Shown here in pieces: positions 49,668-61,238 of a stretch of 64,000 nucleotides of DNA. The notes below the pieces were generated by a model. The model saw only the letters and a program-made list of their open reading frames with translations, had not been told where the DNA came from and did not search any database. The stretch spans positions 5,018,099 through 5,082,098 of the forward strand of contig OX030964.1 of NCBI GenBank assembly GCA_943735955.1, given 5' to 3'. The translations under genes and the position numbers were made by a program. Positions within the stretch are counted from its first letter, which is position 1. Every line of letters begins with the position of its first letter. This DNA comes from Piscicola geometra (taxonomy: Eukaryota > Annelida > Clitellata > Hirudinida > Piscicolidae).

Positions 49668-51055
49668 TTAAGCTTGGTTCATGTTGGGAGCTTGTTTGTT
49701 GACGAGAGCCTGGTCCAACTCGAAGTAGTGGGCGTTGTCCTGCTGCAGGGGGGCTTCTTCGGGAGGGTAGTATGCACCCTCGTCGCTCTGGCAACTCTTG
49801 CTCACGTCGTAGTAGGTGACATTGTTGTGGTTTCCCATGGTGGCGTTGTTGTACATGGGGAAGGTGTTCGGGTTGATGTTGAGTTGCTTCAACACTTTGC
49901 CTTTGCTCATCGCATAATATCTGTAAAGTTTTAATAAAAAAATATATATAAATTTATTGGCTTATAATTTAAATTACTTTGTCACATGATGAAAAAATTA
50001 ACACAAGTAATGAATATATTATGATGAAAATAAATAAAATATAAAACTTCATTGTTTAAATTTTACTCTCAAGATAAATATTTTTATAACCGATAAATAC
50101 TTTTTTATTGATCATCTAAATAAACTAATTTGAAACCTGTTCAGGAAAACGATGCCCAAGCAGATGATGAGGAAGCAGATGACAACTCCAGCCATGGCGA
50201 TAGTCACGATTGGAACAACTTCATTGAATAAAAATTACATTTCAATGCATTATATTTTATTCATTAATATCTATAAAAAAAGTAAAAATTCAAATTTAAT
50301 GAATATTTTTATTTTTATTAATATTTATATCATATCTAGAACAAATTTAAAGTTCTAATTTAATACTCACTAGTATTTCTTTTGTCAGAAATGATCGGTT
50401 CTTCTATTGGGGCCTTTATATCCGGAGAAACCTGGTGTCCAGAACTGCAATTTCCGATAACGCCGTCCCAGCGACGACCCACGCACTTCAAATGCCACCT
50501 CAGACGAGTGGAATAACAACCAATGATTACGTCCGTCTCGTTCCTCTTCATCCACGCATTATGGGGTGCGTTCAAGTCGCAGCATCCAGTGGCTGTTTGG
50601 AGAATTTGTTTGTTTCAAGATTTATTATAATAAAATATATAATTATTAATTACCTTCAAAAGCAAATAGGAACTGCAATCCGTCTGCTGGCCTGTTCTCA
50701 TTGTATATGATCTCAACATTGTTTGAGTTGGAAAGATAGTATCGAGTCTTGTGGCTGGAAGCACCATCTTCGTAACAAATGGCTGCCACCTCGCCCTTGT
50801 CCTTATCAACCACTTGAGCGTAAGCAGGACAATCGGGTTCATGGCTGGAGCTGAAGTACAAGTAGCCTGACCTGTCGTGTGTCTTGTTGGACGAGATGAG
50901 CTGAATGAGGCTGATGTTGATGCGTTGGCCGACCATCGATTCCACAGTCCAAGGGCGCTCCTTCTTGCCGCAGATATCCGACTTGGTGCGGATGCTGGAA
51001 ACGTGCTGCTTCTCCGTCGCCACCGAGACCCCGCACTGACCACCGTCAGGAACCA
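49668..51055 (-). CDS. Constant exons of the minus cluster: CUB-like, 4-Cys, TM, tail
   Basis: Minus-strand exons: C1 51055-50654 (402 nt, three codons shorter than the plus copy), C2+C3 fused 50592-50371 (222 nt: GCCDLNAPHNAW, GCYSTRLRWHLKC, GVIGNC, then juxtamembrane), TM 50218-50137 (82 nt, IVTIAMAGVVICFLIICLGIVF) and tail 49920-49668. C1 is nearly identical to the plus copy, but C2/C3, TM and the first part of the tail are strongly diverged. The tail again has YYDVSKS, YYPPEE and YFELD. W1 plus these exons gives 1323 nt, 440 aa, intact. The intron between C2 and C3 is absent here. Confidence 0.88.
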
Positions 51056-51358
51056 CTGTCAGGAAAGTATGCATTTTTCAACATAATATTAAAGTTTATT
51101 TCAAAAGATATATAGAAAATTGTCGAAAAATTATATTTTAATAGTTGAATAAAGATTTTAATTCAGTTTGAATAAATAATTTTTCAAAAACATAAATTTA
51201 GAAAAAAATTATTATGAAAAGATTAATTATGTTTTTTATATTCCAATTTTTCTAAATAGTTGAATATTCCAAAAATTCCCTAGATGGCAATCTTGAAACC
51301 GTTAGAGCTTACAATACAAAACTAATAAATTATTAAAATGAAAAATGAATCCTAAAAC

Positions 51359-51722
51359 CTTGAGTGCATTCGTTTTCAACTTCCAAATAAGCTTTCAAAG
51401 ATTTCGAACAATCTGTTTTAACTTTTATTTTGCTTACTCCTACTTCACACTGTCGTCTTCCAGCACACTGAAACTCAATGATGTGTTTCACGTCAGAGTA
51501 GCAACCAATATGGCCTTTTAAATTTCGTAGCTCATCTTCAGGAGTTTCTTCTTCCATCAGACATCTTCCCATTTCTCTGCGTCCAAAAGATGCACTTCTA
51601 ATCATCAGCACTTCGTTGGAGGAACATTTAGGCTGGAACGATTCGTCAATACAAAACTCATCTTCAATTGATAAACGTGCAAACAAAACAAAAATGTTAA
51701 GAATACATAAATGGCTGAACAT
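51359..51722 (-). CDS. W1: cluster-proximal variable first exon (minus)
   Basis: 364 nt, donor CAAG|GTTTTA. Counterpart of V18: MFSHLCILNIFVLFARLS leader, EFCIDESFQPKC (first Cys kept), SFGRREMGRC, loop MEEETPEDELRNLKGHIGC, CEVGVSKIKVKTDC. Promoter box 51785-51801 with the GGTCCCTT form. Confidence 0.85.
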
Positions 51723-51937
51723 TTTAAAACAAAGTTTCCGAAAACTGGCCTCATCCTGTCACGTATTTGAACTATATAAAACAAAGTCAAGGGACCATGT
51801 CAAATGGAAAAAAATCAAACACAAAGTAGCATATAAAAAAGTAAGCAACGCGTTTGATATACAAGTGAAAAATCATTTTGAAACTTGTATTTTAAATTTA
51901 TTCGATAAGCTTCTTTAATATGTCAGTCTCTTTTCAC

Positions 51938-52301
51938 CTTTAATGCAGAAGGATTCAACATCAAGGTAATCTTTAAAAACGCTTGAACACGCAGAATCTG
52001 CTTCAAGTCTAGATACAATTATTTCACATTGCTGCTTTCCAGCACACTGAACTTCAATGATGTGTCTCACGTCAGAGTAACAACCGATGAGACCTGGCAG
52101 CTTCAGTAATTCTTCATTAAAACTGCCTTCAAAGGAAAAACACCTCCCAAGTTCTTTCCTTCCGTAAATAGCGCTTCTGATATACAAAATCTCATTCTTC
52201 AGACAACTTGGTTTGAATATTTCTGAGTTACAAAACTCTTCTGCGAAACCTTTTTCTAATTTCCAAAAAAAGAGTGAAATCCAAAGCAAAGAACAACGCA
52301 T
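51938..52301 (-). CDS. W2: variable first exon (minus)
   Basis: 364 nt, donor AAAG|GTGAAA. MRCSLLWISLFFWKLEKGFA leader; longer in-frame Met choices up to 52343. Loop SFEGSFNEELLKLPGLIGC, IIEVQC, CEIIVSRLEADSAC, closing Ser-Phe-Cys in place of Tyr-x-Cys. Promoter box 52361-52376. Confidence 0.8.
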
Positions 52302-52591
52302 GATGTTTTCAGTCAAGTCCATTAAAAAGTCTTTTAAACTCATGCAGCAGCCAAGTGTAAAGGGGTCTTTTCAAAACAGGAATGATCTTGAAATACATTA
52401 TATTTCCACATAGGTTTTTTGGTTGCTATATGCAATAGAAATTATTATTGCTATAAAAAATTTAAATTAATCTTTTTTATACATTTGATGCTTTTTTAGG
52501 CTATTAAACTAAATATTTTATTTAAATTGATCTTGAAAACTAATTTTTGATGCAATAAAATATTATTGAAAGGAATAATAAATCTTAGAAC

Positions 52592-52955
52592 CTTGAGTAC
52601 AGTCAAATTCAACTTCCAAATAAGCTTTCAAAGATTTCAAACAATCAGTTTCAACTTTTATTTCGGTTACTCTTAAATCACAATGCCGTTTTCCAGCACA
52701 TTGGAACTCAATGATGTGTTTCACGTCAGAGTAGCAACCGATGAAGCCTTTCACTTTCATGAATTCTTCATTAGGAGTTCCTTCTTCCATCAGACATCTG
52801 CCCATTTCTCTGCGTCCAAAATACGCACTTCTAAGCTTCAACACTTCGTTAGAGGAACATTTTGGCTGGAATGTCTCCTAACTACAAAACTCTTCTTCAA
52901 TTGAAAAACTTAAAAACAAAACCAAAATGTTAAGAATATATAAATAGCTAAACAT
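52592..52955 (-). pseudogene. W3: variable first exon with nonsense codon (minus)
   Basis: 364 nt, the same length as W1, leader MFSYLYILNILVLFLS. Right after the first Cys the frame meets TAG (TGT AGT TAG GAG), then stays open to the donor CAAG|GTTCTA. YFGRREMGRC, loop MEEGTPNEEFMKVKGFIGC. Promoter box 53024-53040 (TTTGACAAGATCCCTCGAC). A single substitution separates it from an intact copy. Confidence 0.85.
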
Positions 52956-53186
52956 ATTTTTACTAAGTTTCTGAAAACTGGCTTTATCCTGTCTCGAACT
53001 TGAATTATGTAAAAAAAAAGTCGAGGGATCTTGTCAAATTTTAAAATGCAAAAGAATTCTGATTAAAAATCAAATAACATCTAGTTATTTAAATGATATT
53101 TTGAAATAGAACTAACAAGTCACTCTAAAACATTGAACTTAAAATATCAAATCATAAAATACTTCAGTATTTAATTATCTTGTTAC

Positions 53187-53550
53187 CTTCAATGCAGAAG
53201 TATTCAACATCAAGGTAGTCTTTGAAAACGCTAGAGCACGCAGAATCTGCTTCTATTCTAGCTACAATTATTTCACAGTGTTGCCTTCCAGCACACTGAG
53301 GCTCAATGATGTGTCTCACGTCAGAGTAACATCGGATGTAACCTGGATCATCCATGTATTTAGAGGTTGCTTCTCCCTCAGCTGAAATACACCTTCCAAG
53401 TTCTTTCCTTCCGTAAATAGCGCTTCTGATATGCAAAATCTCATTCTTCAGACAACTTGGTTTGAATATTTCTGAGTTACAAAACTCTTCTGCGAAACCT
53501 TTTTCTAATTTCCAAAAAAAGAGTGAAATCCAAAGCAAAGAACAACGCAT
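53187..53550 (-). CDS. W4: variable first exon (minus)
   Basis: 364 nt, donor GAAG|GTAACA. MRCSLLW leader; in-frame extension upstream crosses the promoter box (53602-53618) and is not used. Loop SAEGEATSKYMDDPGYIRC (Arg for Gly), CEIIVARIEADSAC, YLDVEYFC. Confidence 0.8.
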
Positions 53551-53839
53551 GATGTTTTCAGTCAAGTCCTTTAAAAAGTATTTTAAACTCATGCAAGTGT
53601 AAAGGGGTCTTTTCGAAACAGGAATGATCGTGAAATATATAATATTTCCACATAGGTTTTTCGGTTGCAATATGCAATAGAATGTATTATTGTTATGAAA
53701 AATTTAATTTTTTCACATTTGATGCTATTTTAGGCTATTAAACTTGCAATATTTTTTTAAAATTGATCTTGAAAGCTAAAAAGTGAGAAAATCTGTGATG
53801 CAATAAAATAATATTAAAAAGAAAAATGAAACTTAGAAC

Positions 53840-54203
53840 CTTGAGTACAGTCAGATTCAACTTCCAAATAAGCTTTCAAAGATTTCAAACAATCAGTTTC
53901 AACTTTTATTTCGGTTACTCTTAAATCACAATGTTGTCTTCCAGCACACTGGAACTCAATTATGTGTTTCACATCAGAGTAGCAACCGATGAAACCTTCC
54001 AATTTTCTTAATTTATCTTCAGAAATCCCTTCTTCCGTCAGACATCTGCCCATCTCTCTGCGTCCAAAATATGCACTTCTAATCATCAACACTTCGTTGA
54101 TGGAACACTTTGGCTGGAACGTCTCATGATTACAAAACTCATTTTCAATTGAAAACCGTGCAAGCAAAACTAAAATTTCAAGAATGAATATATGCCTCGA
54201 CAT
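53840..54203 (-). CDS. W5: variable first exon (minus)
   Basis: 364 nt, donor CAAG|GTTCTA. W1 subtype: MSRHIFILEILVLLARFS leader, YFGRREMGRC, loop TEEGISEDKLRKLEGFIGC, CDLRVTEIKVETDC. Promoter box 54259-54276 is slightly degenerate (GAAATGGTTCCTCG). Confidence 0.8.
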
Positions 54204-54419
54204 GTTTTCCAAAAACTGACCTAATCCTGTCTCGAACTCGAACTATATAAAACAAAATCGAGGAACCATTTCAAATTTATAAGTGCAAAAACAATCTTAT
54301 GAAAAAGCAAATAACATCTAGTTATAAAAAGAATATTTAAAAGACAGCACACTACGAACATAAAATATCAAATCATAAAATACTTTAGTATCTATAAATA
54401 CTTACAAATATCTTGTTAC

Positions 54420-54783
54420 CTCCAATGCAAAAGTATTCAACATCAAGGTAGTCTTTGAAAACGCTAGAGCACCCAGAATCTGATTCTATTCCAACTACTT
54501 GTACTTTACACTGTTGTCTTCCAGCACACTGAGGCTCAATGATGTGTCTCACGTCAGAGTAACAACCGATGTAACCTGGATCATCCATGTATTTAGAAGT
54601 TGCTTCTCCCTCAGCTGATATACACCTTCCAAGTTCTTTCCTTCCGTAGATAGCGTTTCCAATATACAATATCTCATTTATCGGGCAGCTTGGTTTGAAT
54701 ATCTCAGAGTGACAAAATTCTTTCGTATAAATATTCTCAACTTTCCAAAAAAATATTAACATCCAAAAAGTGCTTCCACACAT
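54420..54783 (-). CDS. W6: variable first exon with decayed promoter box (minus)
   Basis: 364 nt, donor GGAG|GTAACA. Leader MCGSTFWMLIFFWKVENIYT. CPINEILYIGNAIYGRKELG, loop SAEGEATSKYMDDPGYIGC, CKVQVVGIESDSGC. Where sisters have TTTTGACAAGATCCCTTAGC, this copy reads TTTTGCCACGACACCTTATC (about 54835-54853), with several changes in the core. Confidence 0.78.
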
Positions 54784-54859
54784 AATCATTTTTCAAAGCT
54801 CCAGCTTCAATCAGCTTTTAAATCATTTTGATAAGGTGTCGTGGCAAAAACAACAATCT

Positions 54860-55290
54860 TCAAATTCATTATATTTTAATGAGCACATTGAGTTTTTGAT
54901 CAAATTTTATTTTGAAGTTAGTGTCTAAATTTTAACTTAAAAAGTCATTATTTCTCATAAAGGTTTAACTCAAAAGGATAAATTTGTAATTTCTATTTAT
55001 CGAGCTTCAATTTTTTTGCGGTGCCTATCTTTTTTCCAAAAACTGAAAGCTAATAAGATGTTAAGAAAATAAATTACAGCCTGTGTATAATTCTTCAAAA
55101 GCTTTAATGAGGGGCGTATATTTTTAAGTCTAAAATTAAATTAAATAACTAAACAAAATTGATTTAAGCATCCTTAGCAAAGAGATCTATCGAATAATTT
55201 AATCCTGAAACGTTGTTATTGTGTTTTCAAAAAAAACGAAACTTTTTCTTTGATTAAACTTTTTTTTCTAAAATAAATAATATATAAGAC
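54860..55290. other. Spacer W6-W7
   Basis: AT-rich, no exon or recognised repeat. Confidence 0.5.
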
Positions 55291-55301
55291 TCAATACCGA
55301 C

Positions 55302-55662
55302 CTTTTAAGCAGACATAGTCAACATCTAGATAGTTTTTAAAGACGCTAGAGCATTCAGAATCTGCTTCTATTCCAACTACATGTATTTTGCAGTGTTGTC
55401 TTCCAGCACACCGTGGTTTTATGATGTGTCTCACGTCAGAGTAACAACCGATGTAACCTGGAAGCTTCATGAATTCGTCAAAAGTGCCTTCAGCTGAAAT
55501 ACACCTTCCAAGTTCTTTCCTTCCGTAAAGTGCGTTCTTAACGAACAAAATCTCTTTCTTCAAACAACTTGGCTTGAATATCTCAGTGATGCAAAATTCT
55601 TCTGCAAAACTTCCATTTGAGCTCCATAAAAAAACTGCAATCCAAAACAAAGAGCTATACAT
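55302..55662 (-). CDS. W7: variable first exon (minus)
   Basis: 361 nt, donor AAAG|GTCGGT. MYSSLFW leader (upstream Met at 55689). SCLKKEILFVKNALYGRKEL, loop SAEGTFDEFMKLPGYIGC, DVRHIIKPRC, CKIHVVGIEADSEC. Promoter box 55721-55738. Confidence 0.8.
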
Positions 55663-55739
55663 GATGGCTTCTCTCGTGCTCAAGTACATCAGTCTTTATG
55701 CTTATCCGATAGCATAGCTTGGAGGGGTCTTGTCAAAAG

Positions 55740-56195
55740 AGAAAAAGATAATTAATAGTTGGATTTTATTCAATCAATTATATTTTGGCTTAAGGACGTC
55801 TCAAATTTATTAATTAAAATTTCAATACAATGAACTAAAATATTTTCATGGTAGATCGCGATAATTTGTGTCATTTTACTACCAAATAAAAACTCAACTT
55901 CATAAAAAAATTAATAATAAAACATTTCAAAATTTCAACAACAACAAAATTACGTTCAAACACCATGTACGAAGCGCACTTTATGAATCCGTTCCGCTCT
56001 CAAAAATTGCGTTTGTATAAATATTTGTTTGAATGACGGGCTTATATTCTAGAAGGAAGAACCGTATAAAAACTTCAGCAAATAGCTGCTCTGCTCTGCT
56101 ACCTCAATTAATCTGTTATTGTGTGCCATAACTTTAAAATTTATTTTTATCGATCCTTATTTGCTATATATACACTGAAAACCTATAGGATTCAA
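55740..56195. other. Spacer W7-W8
   Basis: AT-rich; it resembles the V10-V11 and V14-V15 spacers in inverted orientation. No exon. Confidence 0.45.
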
Positions 56196-56202
56196 CATCA
56201 AC

Positions 56203-56560
56203 CTTTGAAGCAGACATAGTCAACATTTAAGTAGTTTTTAGAGACGCTAGAGCACCCAGAATCTGCTTCTATTCTAGCCACAGCTATTTCACAGTGTTGT
56301 TTCCCCGCACACTGAGGTTCAATGATGTGTCTCACGTCAGTGTAGCAGCCAATGAATTCTGGATCATCCATGTATTTAGAGGCTGCTGCTCCTTCAAGTA
56401 ACAAACACCTTCCAAGTTCTTTTCTTCCGTAAATGGTTTTTTCTATATAGAGAAGCTCATTTTGAGAGCACCTGGGCTGGAATATTTCTGAATTACAAAA
56501 TTCTATCGAATACAAAACTCTAATGTTCCACAAAAAACAAGACAACAAAAGTAGATTCAT
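56203..56560 (-). CDS. W8: variable first exon (minus)
   Basis: 358 nt, donor AAAG|GTTGAT. MNLLLLSCFLWNIRVLYS leader. Loop LLEGAAASKYMDDPEFIGC, CEIAVARIEADSGCSSVSKN, YLNVDYVC. The SSVSKN variant links it to V10. Promoter box 56612-56630. Confidence 0.8.
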
Positions 56561-57010
56561 GTTTAGTATTCCGTTAAATTCACAGTAAATGTCCCTATAT
56601 AGAAGATTTTTTAAGGGGTCTTCTCAAGAATGTTTTTTAAAAAATTTTTTTAATTTTTAAAAAGTTTTTGTATCTACATATATTTGCATCAATTTGCCAA
56701 TCTACAGAACCAGATTATGTTTTTACCATAATTTGGATCAAATGAATCACAGCTCTTAAATATAAATTTGAAATGACTTTTATCCCTTCAAAAAAACTAA
56801 CCGTTTATCAGTAAGAATGAATAAATGTTGATTAGAAAATATTAGAATATAAATGTTACATCTCCCTGATCTTAGTATTTTTCAAAAACATTATTTTTTC
56901 AAAATCCTAAATAAGATTTGAAAATATTTAAAAAAACTAAAAGCGCAAATTACAAAGGCAATAAGGCTATTGTAATCATTCGATTGAATATCAAGTTAAA
57001 TCTTTCTTAC

Positions 57011-57368
57011 CTTTTTTGCATTCAAAGTCGACATCCAAATAATTTTTGAAAAATATGGAACATTTGGAATCTGCTTCTATTCTAGCTACGTATATTTCAC
57101 AAAATTCTTTTCCAGCACACTGAGGCTCAATGATGTGTCTCACATCAGTATAACAACCGATGAATTCTGGATCATCCATGTATTTAGAACTTGCGGCTCC
57201 TTCTAATGACAAACACTTTCCTAAACTCTTTCTTCCGTAAATGGCTTTTTCTATGTAGAGAAGCTCACTTTGAGAGCATATGGGCTGGAATATTTCTGAA
57301 TTACAAAACTCTATCGAATACATAACTCTAATTTTCCACAAAAAACAAAATAAAAAAAGTAGATTCAT
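57011..57368 (-). CDS. W9: variable first exon (minus)
   Basis: 358 nt, donor AAAG|GTAAGA. MNLLFLFCFLWKIRVMYS leader. ICSQSELLYIEKAIYGRKSL as in V8, but the 3' half CEIYVARIEADSKCSIFF, YLDVDFEC as in V4. Loop SLEGAASSKYMDDPEFIGC. Promoter box 57422-57438. Confidence 0.8.
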
Positions 57369-57823
57369 GTTTAATTTTCAGTTCAATTCACAGTGAATGT
57401 CTTTATATAGAAGATTTTCTAAAGGGGTCTTCTCAAAAATTTAAGAGCAACAATTATTGGAAAAAAGATAATTCTAAAGTTATTGTATCTACATATATTT
57501 GCATCAATTTGCCGATCTACAGAACCAGATTATGTTTTTACCACAATTTGGATCAAATGAATCACCGCTCTTAAATATAAATTTGAAATGACTTTTATCC
57601 CTTCAAAAAAACTAACCGTTTATCAGTAAGAATGAATAAATGATGATTAGAAAATATTGGAAAAGAAAGGTTATATCTGCCTGATCTTAGTATCTTTAAA
57701 AACATTATTTTTTCAAAATCTTGAATAAGATTTGGAAATAATTTAAAAAAACAAAAGCGCAATTACAAAGGCAATAAGGCTATTGTAATGATTCGATTGA
57801 ATATCAAGTAAAATCTTTCTTAC

Positions 57824-58181
57824 CTTTTTTGCATTCATAGTCGACATCCAAATAATTTTTGAAAAATATGGAACATCCAGAATCTGCTTCTATTCTAACT
57901 ACATATATTTCACAGTTTTGTTTCCCCGCACAATGAAGTTCAATGATGTGTCTCACATCAGTATAACAACCAATAAATTCTGGATCATCCATGTATTTAG
58001 AATTTGCAGCTCCTTCTAATGACAAACACCTTCCTAAACTCTTTCTTCCGTAAATAGCTTTTTCTATGCAGAGAAGCTCATTTTGAGAGCATCTGGGCTG
58101 GAATATTTCTGAATTACAAAATTCGATCAAAAGAATAACTCTAATGTTCCACAAAACACCAAACAACAAAAGTAGATTCAT
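57824..58181 (-). CDS. W10: variable first exon (minus)
   Basis: 358 nt, donor AAAG|GTAAGA. MNLLLLFGVLWNIRVILL leader (V10 type). Loop SLEGAANSKYMDDPEFIGC, DVRHIIELHC, CEIYVVRIEADSGC. Promoter box 58232-58250 with TATATAAAAG. Confidence 0.8.
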
Positions 58182-58637
58182 GTTAAATCTTCAGTTCAAT
58201 TCACAGTGAATGTCTTTATATAAAAGATTTTTAAGGGGTCTTCTCAAGAATGTAAACCAAAAAAAATATTTTTTACATATTTTAAAAGTTATTGTATCTA
58301 CATATATTTGCATCAATTTGCTGATCTACAAAGCCAGATTATGTTTTTACCAAAATTTGGATCAGACGAATCACAGCTCTTGAATATAATTTTAAAATGA
58401 CTCATATTCCTTCAAAAAAAGTAACTGTTTATCAGTAAGAATAAATAAATGTTGATTCGAAAATATTGGAAAAGAAATTTATATCTGTCCGATATTAGTA
58501 TCTTTCAAAGTATTAATTTTTTTAAATCCTAAATAAGATTTGGAAATATATAAAAAAACTCTAAAAGTGCAAATAACAAAGGCAATAAGGCTATTGTAAT
58601 GATTTAATTGAATATCAAGTAAAATCATTTTTTTTAC

Positions 58638-58995
58638 CTTTTTTGCATTCATAGTCGACATCCAAATAATTTTTGAAAAATGGGGAACATCCAGAATTTC
58701 CTTCTACTCTTGAAACTATAATATCACAGTTTTGTTTCCCCGCACACTGAGGTTCAATGATGTGGCTCACGTCAGTGTAACAACCGATGAATTCTGGATC
58801 ATCCATGTATTTAGAATTTGCTGCTCCTTCTAATGACAAACACTTTCCTAAAATCTTTCTTCCGTAAATGGCTTTTTCTATGCAGAGAAGCTCATTTTGA
58901 GAGCATCTGGGCTGGAAGATTTCTGAATTACAAAACTCTATCGAATACATAACTCTAATTTTCCACAAAAGACCAAACAACAAAAGTAGATTCAT
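58638..58995 (-). CDS. W11: variable first exon (minus)
   Basis: 358 nt, donor AAAG|GTAAAA. MNLLLLFGLLWKIRVMYS leader. AIYGRKILGKC, loop SLEGAANSKYMDDPEFIGC, DVSHIIEPQC, CDIIVSRVEGNSGCSPFF as in V9. Its upstream 280 bases match those of V8, so leader/promoter and exon body have different nearest relatives. Promoter box 59048-59064. Confidence 0.8.
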
Positions 58996-59504
58996 TGTTA
59001 ATTTTCAGTTTATTTCACAGTAAATGTCCTTATATAAAAGATTTTCTGAAGGGGTCCTCTCAAGAATGTGAACACAAAAAGAGTATTTCACAAATATTTC
59101 AAAAGTTATCGTATCTACATATATTGGCATCAACGCGAAAATTTGAGAATTATGCTATCAAAATTAATTTCCTGGAAATTGCATTTCTGTTTTTCAGCCT
59201 ATCAAAACCAGAGTATGTTTTCAACGCAATTTGGATCAAAAGAATAAAAATTCTTATATATAAATTATCCTTTTAGACCGAAGCTAACTGTCAATGAAAA
59301 TAAATCCATAAATTAATGTTGATTAGAAAACATTGAATATAAATTTTATATCTACATGATAAAAGCATCTTTCAAAAAAGTTACTTGTTCAAAGTTTTAA
59401 AGCGTCTAAGATTTTTAAAAATTGGAAAAAACACTGAAAGCGCCCATGCAAAAGCAAAAGGCTATTATGATGATATGATTGAATATAAATTAACATCTTT
59501 CTCA

Positions 59505-59640
59505 CATTTTTGCATTCATAGTCACCATCCAAATAATTTTTGAGAAATTTGGAACAGTTGGAATTTGCTTTTATTCTAGCAACATATATTTCCCATTTTC
59601 ATTTTCCAGCACATATTTATTTATAAAGTAACTAAACTTT
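59505..59640 (-). pseudogene. SUEL exon relic, opposite-arm copy (empty hAT site)
   Basis: 3' half of a SUEL exon, as at 39218-39330. Here the left flank runs AATAAATATGTGCTGGAAAA without interruption on the minus strand. It carries one ATGTGCTG and is therefore the pre-insertion state of the hAT locus on the other arm. Donor lost (AAAATGTGAG). Confidence 0.85.
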
Positions 59641-59752
59641 CGTTAATCTTATATATGAAAGACTGTAAAACCTCAAATATTATGTCATTTTAAGTTTTTG
59701 AAAAAATCATATTTCCAATTGCTTTGAAAAGGAAATTTGTATTATTATTATT

Positions 59753-59938
59753 GGGTGAACGGATAGCTCAGTCGGCAACGACTCTCAGCTTGACCAAAAA
59801 TGAAAGGTCCTAGGTTCAAGTGCAACCAATGCCCTAGTAACCCAAAGGCGCAAATGAAATATGCATCCTAAGTGGTCTGGAAGCCCGTTCGGGTTATACG
59901 CCACTATAATAATGCTCGTCATTATTATTATTATAATT
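59753..59938 (+). mobile_element. tRNA-derived SINE
   Basis: A box TAGCTCAGTCGG (59764-59775) matches the pol III consensus. B box GGTTCAAGTGC (59813-59823) lies about 40 bases later. A body of about 100 bases follows, then an ATT-rich tail (ATTATTATTATTATAATTATT). The opposite arm near 38010-38060 lacks it and reads straight through the flanks, so it is an insertion after the inverted duplication (or lost there). Confidence 0.85.
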
Positions 59939-59977
59939 ATTGAGTAATCTGTTAATTCAATGGTTTGCTAACTTTAC

Positions 59978-60341
59978 CTTTAATGCAGGAGTATTCCACA
60001 TCTAGGTAGTTTTTAAAGACGTTAGAGCATGAAGAATCGGCTACTATTCTTGAAATTATTACTTCGCAGTGTTGTCTTCCAGCACACTGAGGTTCAATGA
60101 TGTGTCTCACGTCAGAGTAACATCTGATGTAACCTGGATCATCCATGTATTTAGAAGTTGCTTCTCCCTCAGCTGAAATACATCTTCCAAGTTCTTTTCT
60201 TCCGTAGATGGCGCTTCTAATAAATAAAACTTCATTCTTTAGACATATAGGCTGAAATATCTCAGAGTTACAGAATTCCTCTGTATAGCTAACTTCAACC
60301 TTCATTAAAAATACTAAAATCCAGAAAAAAGCTCCACACAT
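59978..60341 (-). CDS. W12: variable first exon (minus)
   Basis: 364 nt, donor AAAG|GTAAAG; Met choices at 60356, 60347 and 60341. MCGAFFWILVFLMKVEVSYT leader. Loop SAEGEATSKYMDDPGYIRC, CEVIISRIVADSSC, YLDVEYSC. The 3' end and following intron match V7, while the leader is of V16 type. Promoter box 60391-60408. Confidence 0.8.
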
Positions 60342-60629
60342 AATCATTTTCTCCAAGCTTGAGCTCGAATCAGCTTTTAAATCACAGAGCTAAGGGATCT
60401 TGTCAAAAACAACAATCCTCAATTTCAGTTATACTTTGATCAGCTCATTGATATTTCGATCTAATGTAAATTTTTATTCTACTTGAACAAAGAGCTGACA
60501 TGCTTCGCTTTCTCGATTACTCCTAGTCTAATTACTTTGTTATTGAGTGTGTGATAACAATTAAACTGGTTTCATTGACTCAAACTTGCTTTTTCTACTA
60601 TATGAAAAAGTATAAGACTCAATACCTAC

Positions 60630-60993
60630 CTTCAAAGCAGACATAGTCAACATCGAGGTAGCTTTTAAAAACGCTGGAACATCCAGAATCTGCTTCTATT
60701 CTTGCTACGGCTATTTCACAGTGTTGTTTTCCAGCACACTGAGGTTCAATGATGTGTATCACGTCAGAGTAACAACCGATGTAACCTGGATCATCCATGT
60801 ATTTAAAATTGGCTGCGCCTTCAAGCGACAAACACCTTCCAAGTTCTTTCCTTCCGTAGATAGCGCTTCTGATATGCAAAATCTCATTCTTCAGACAACT
60901 TGGTTTGAATATTTCTGAGTTACAAAACTCTTCGGCAAAACTATTGACTGATTTACAAAAAAAGAGTGAAATCCAAAGCAAAGAACAACGCAT
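60630..60993 (-). CDS. W13: variable first exon (minus)
   Basis: 364 nt, donor GAAG|GTAGGT; longer Met choices up to 61035. MRCSLLWISLFFCKSVNSFA leader. Loop SLEGAANFKYMDDPGYIGC as in V17, DVIHIIEPQC, CEIAVARIEADSGC, YVCFEG. Promoter box 61051-61067. Confidence 0.8.
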
Positions 60994-61238
60994 GATGTTT
61001 TCAGTCAAGTACATTAAAAAGTCTTTTAAACTCATGAAACAGCCAAATGTAAAGGGGTCTTTTCAAAACAGGAATGATCGTGAAATAATTAGATTTCCAA
61101 AAAGGATTTTAGGGTGAAAGATGTTACAACAGTTTTACATTTTACGCTTTTCTATTCATGAAGCTTTCACAAAATACGCTAATTAAGCTTGCAATATTAT
61201 TTTTAAATTGATCTTGTAAGCTAAGAAAGAGGGAAAAC

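Noticed and set aside
59753..59830. Functional tRNA gene
   Set aside because: A and B boxes are present, but the acceptor and anticodon stems do not pair and a long body with an ATT tail follows, so it is a SINE.
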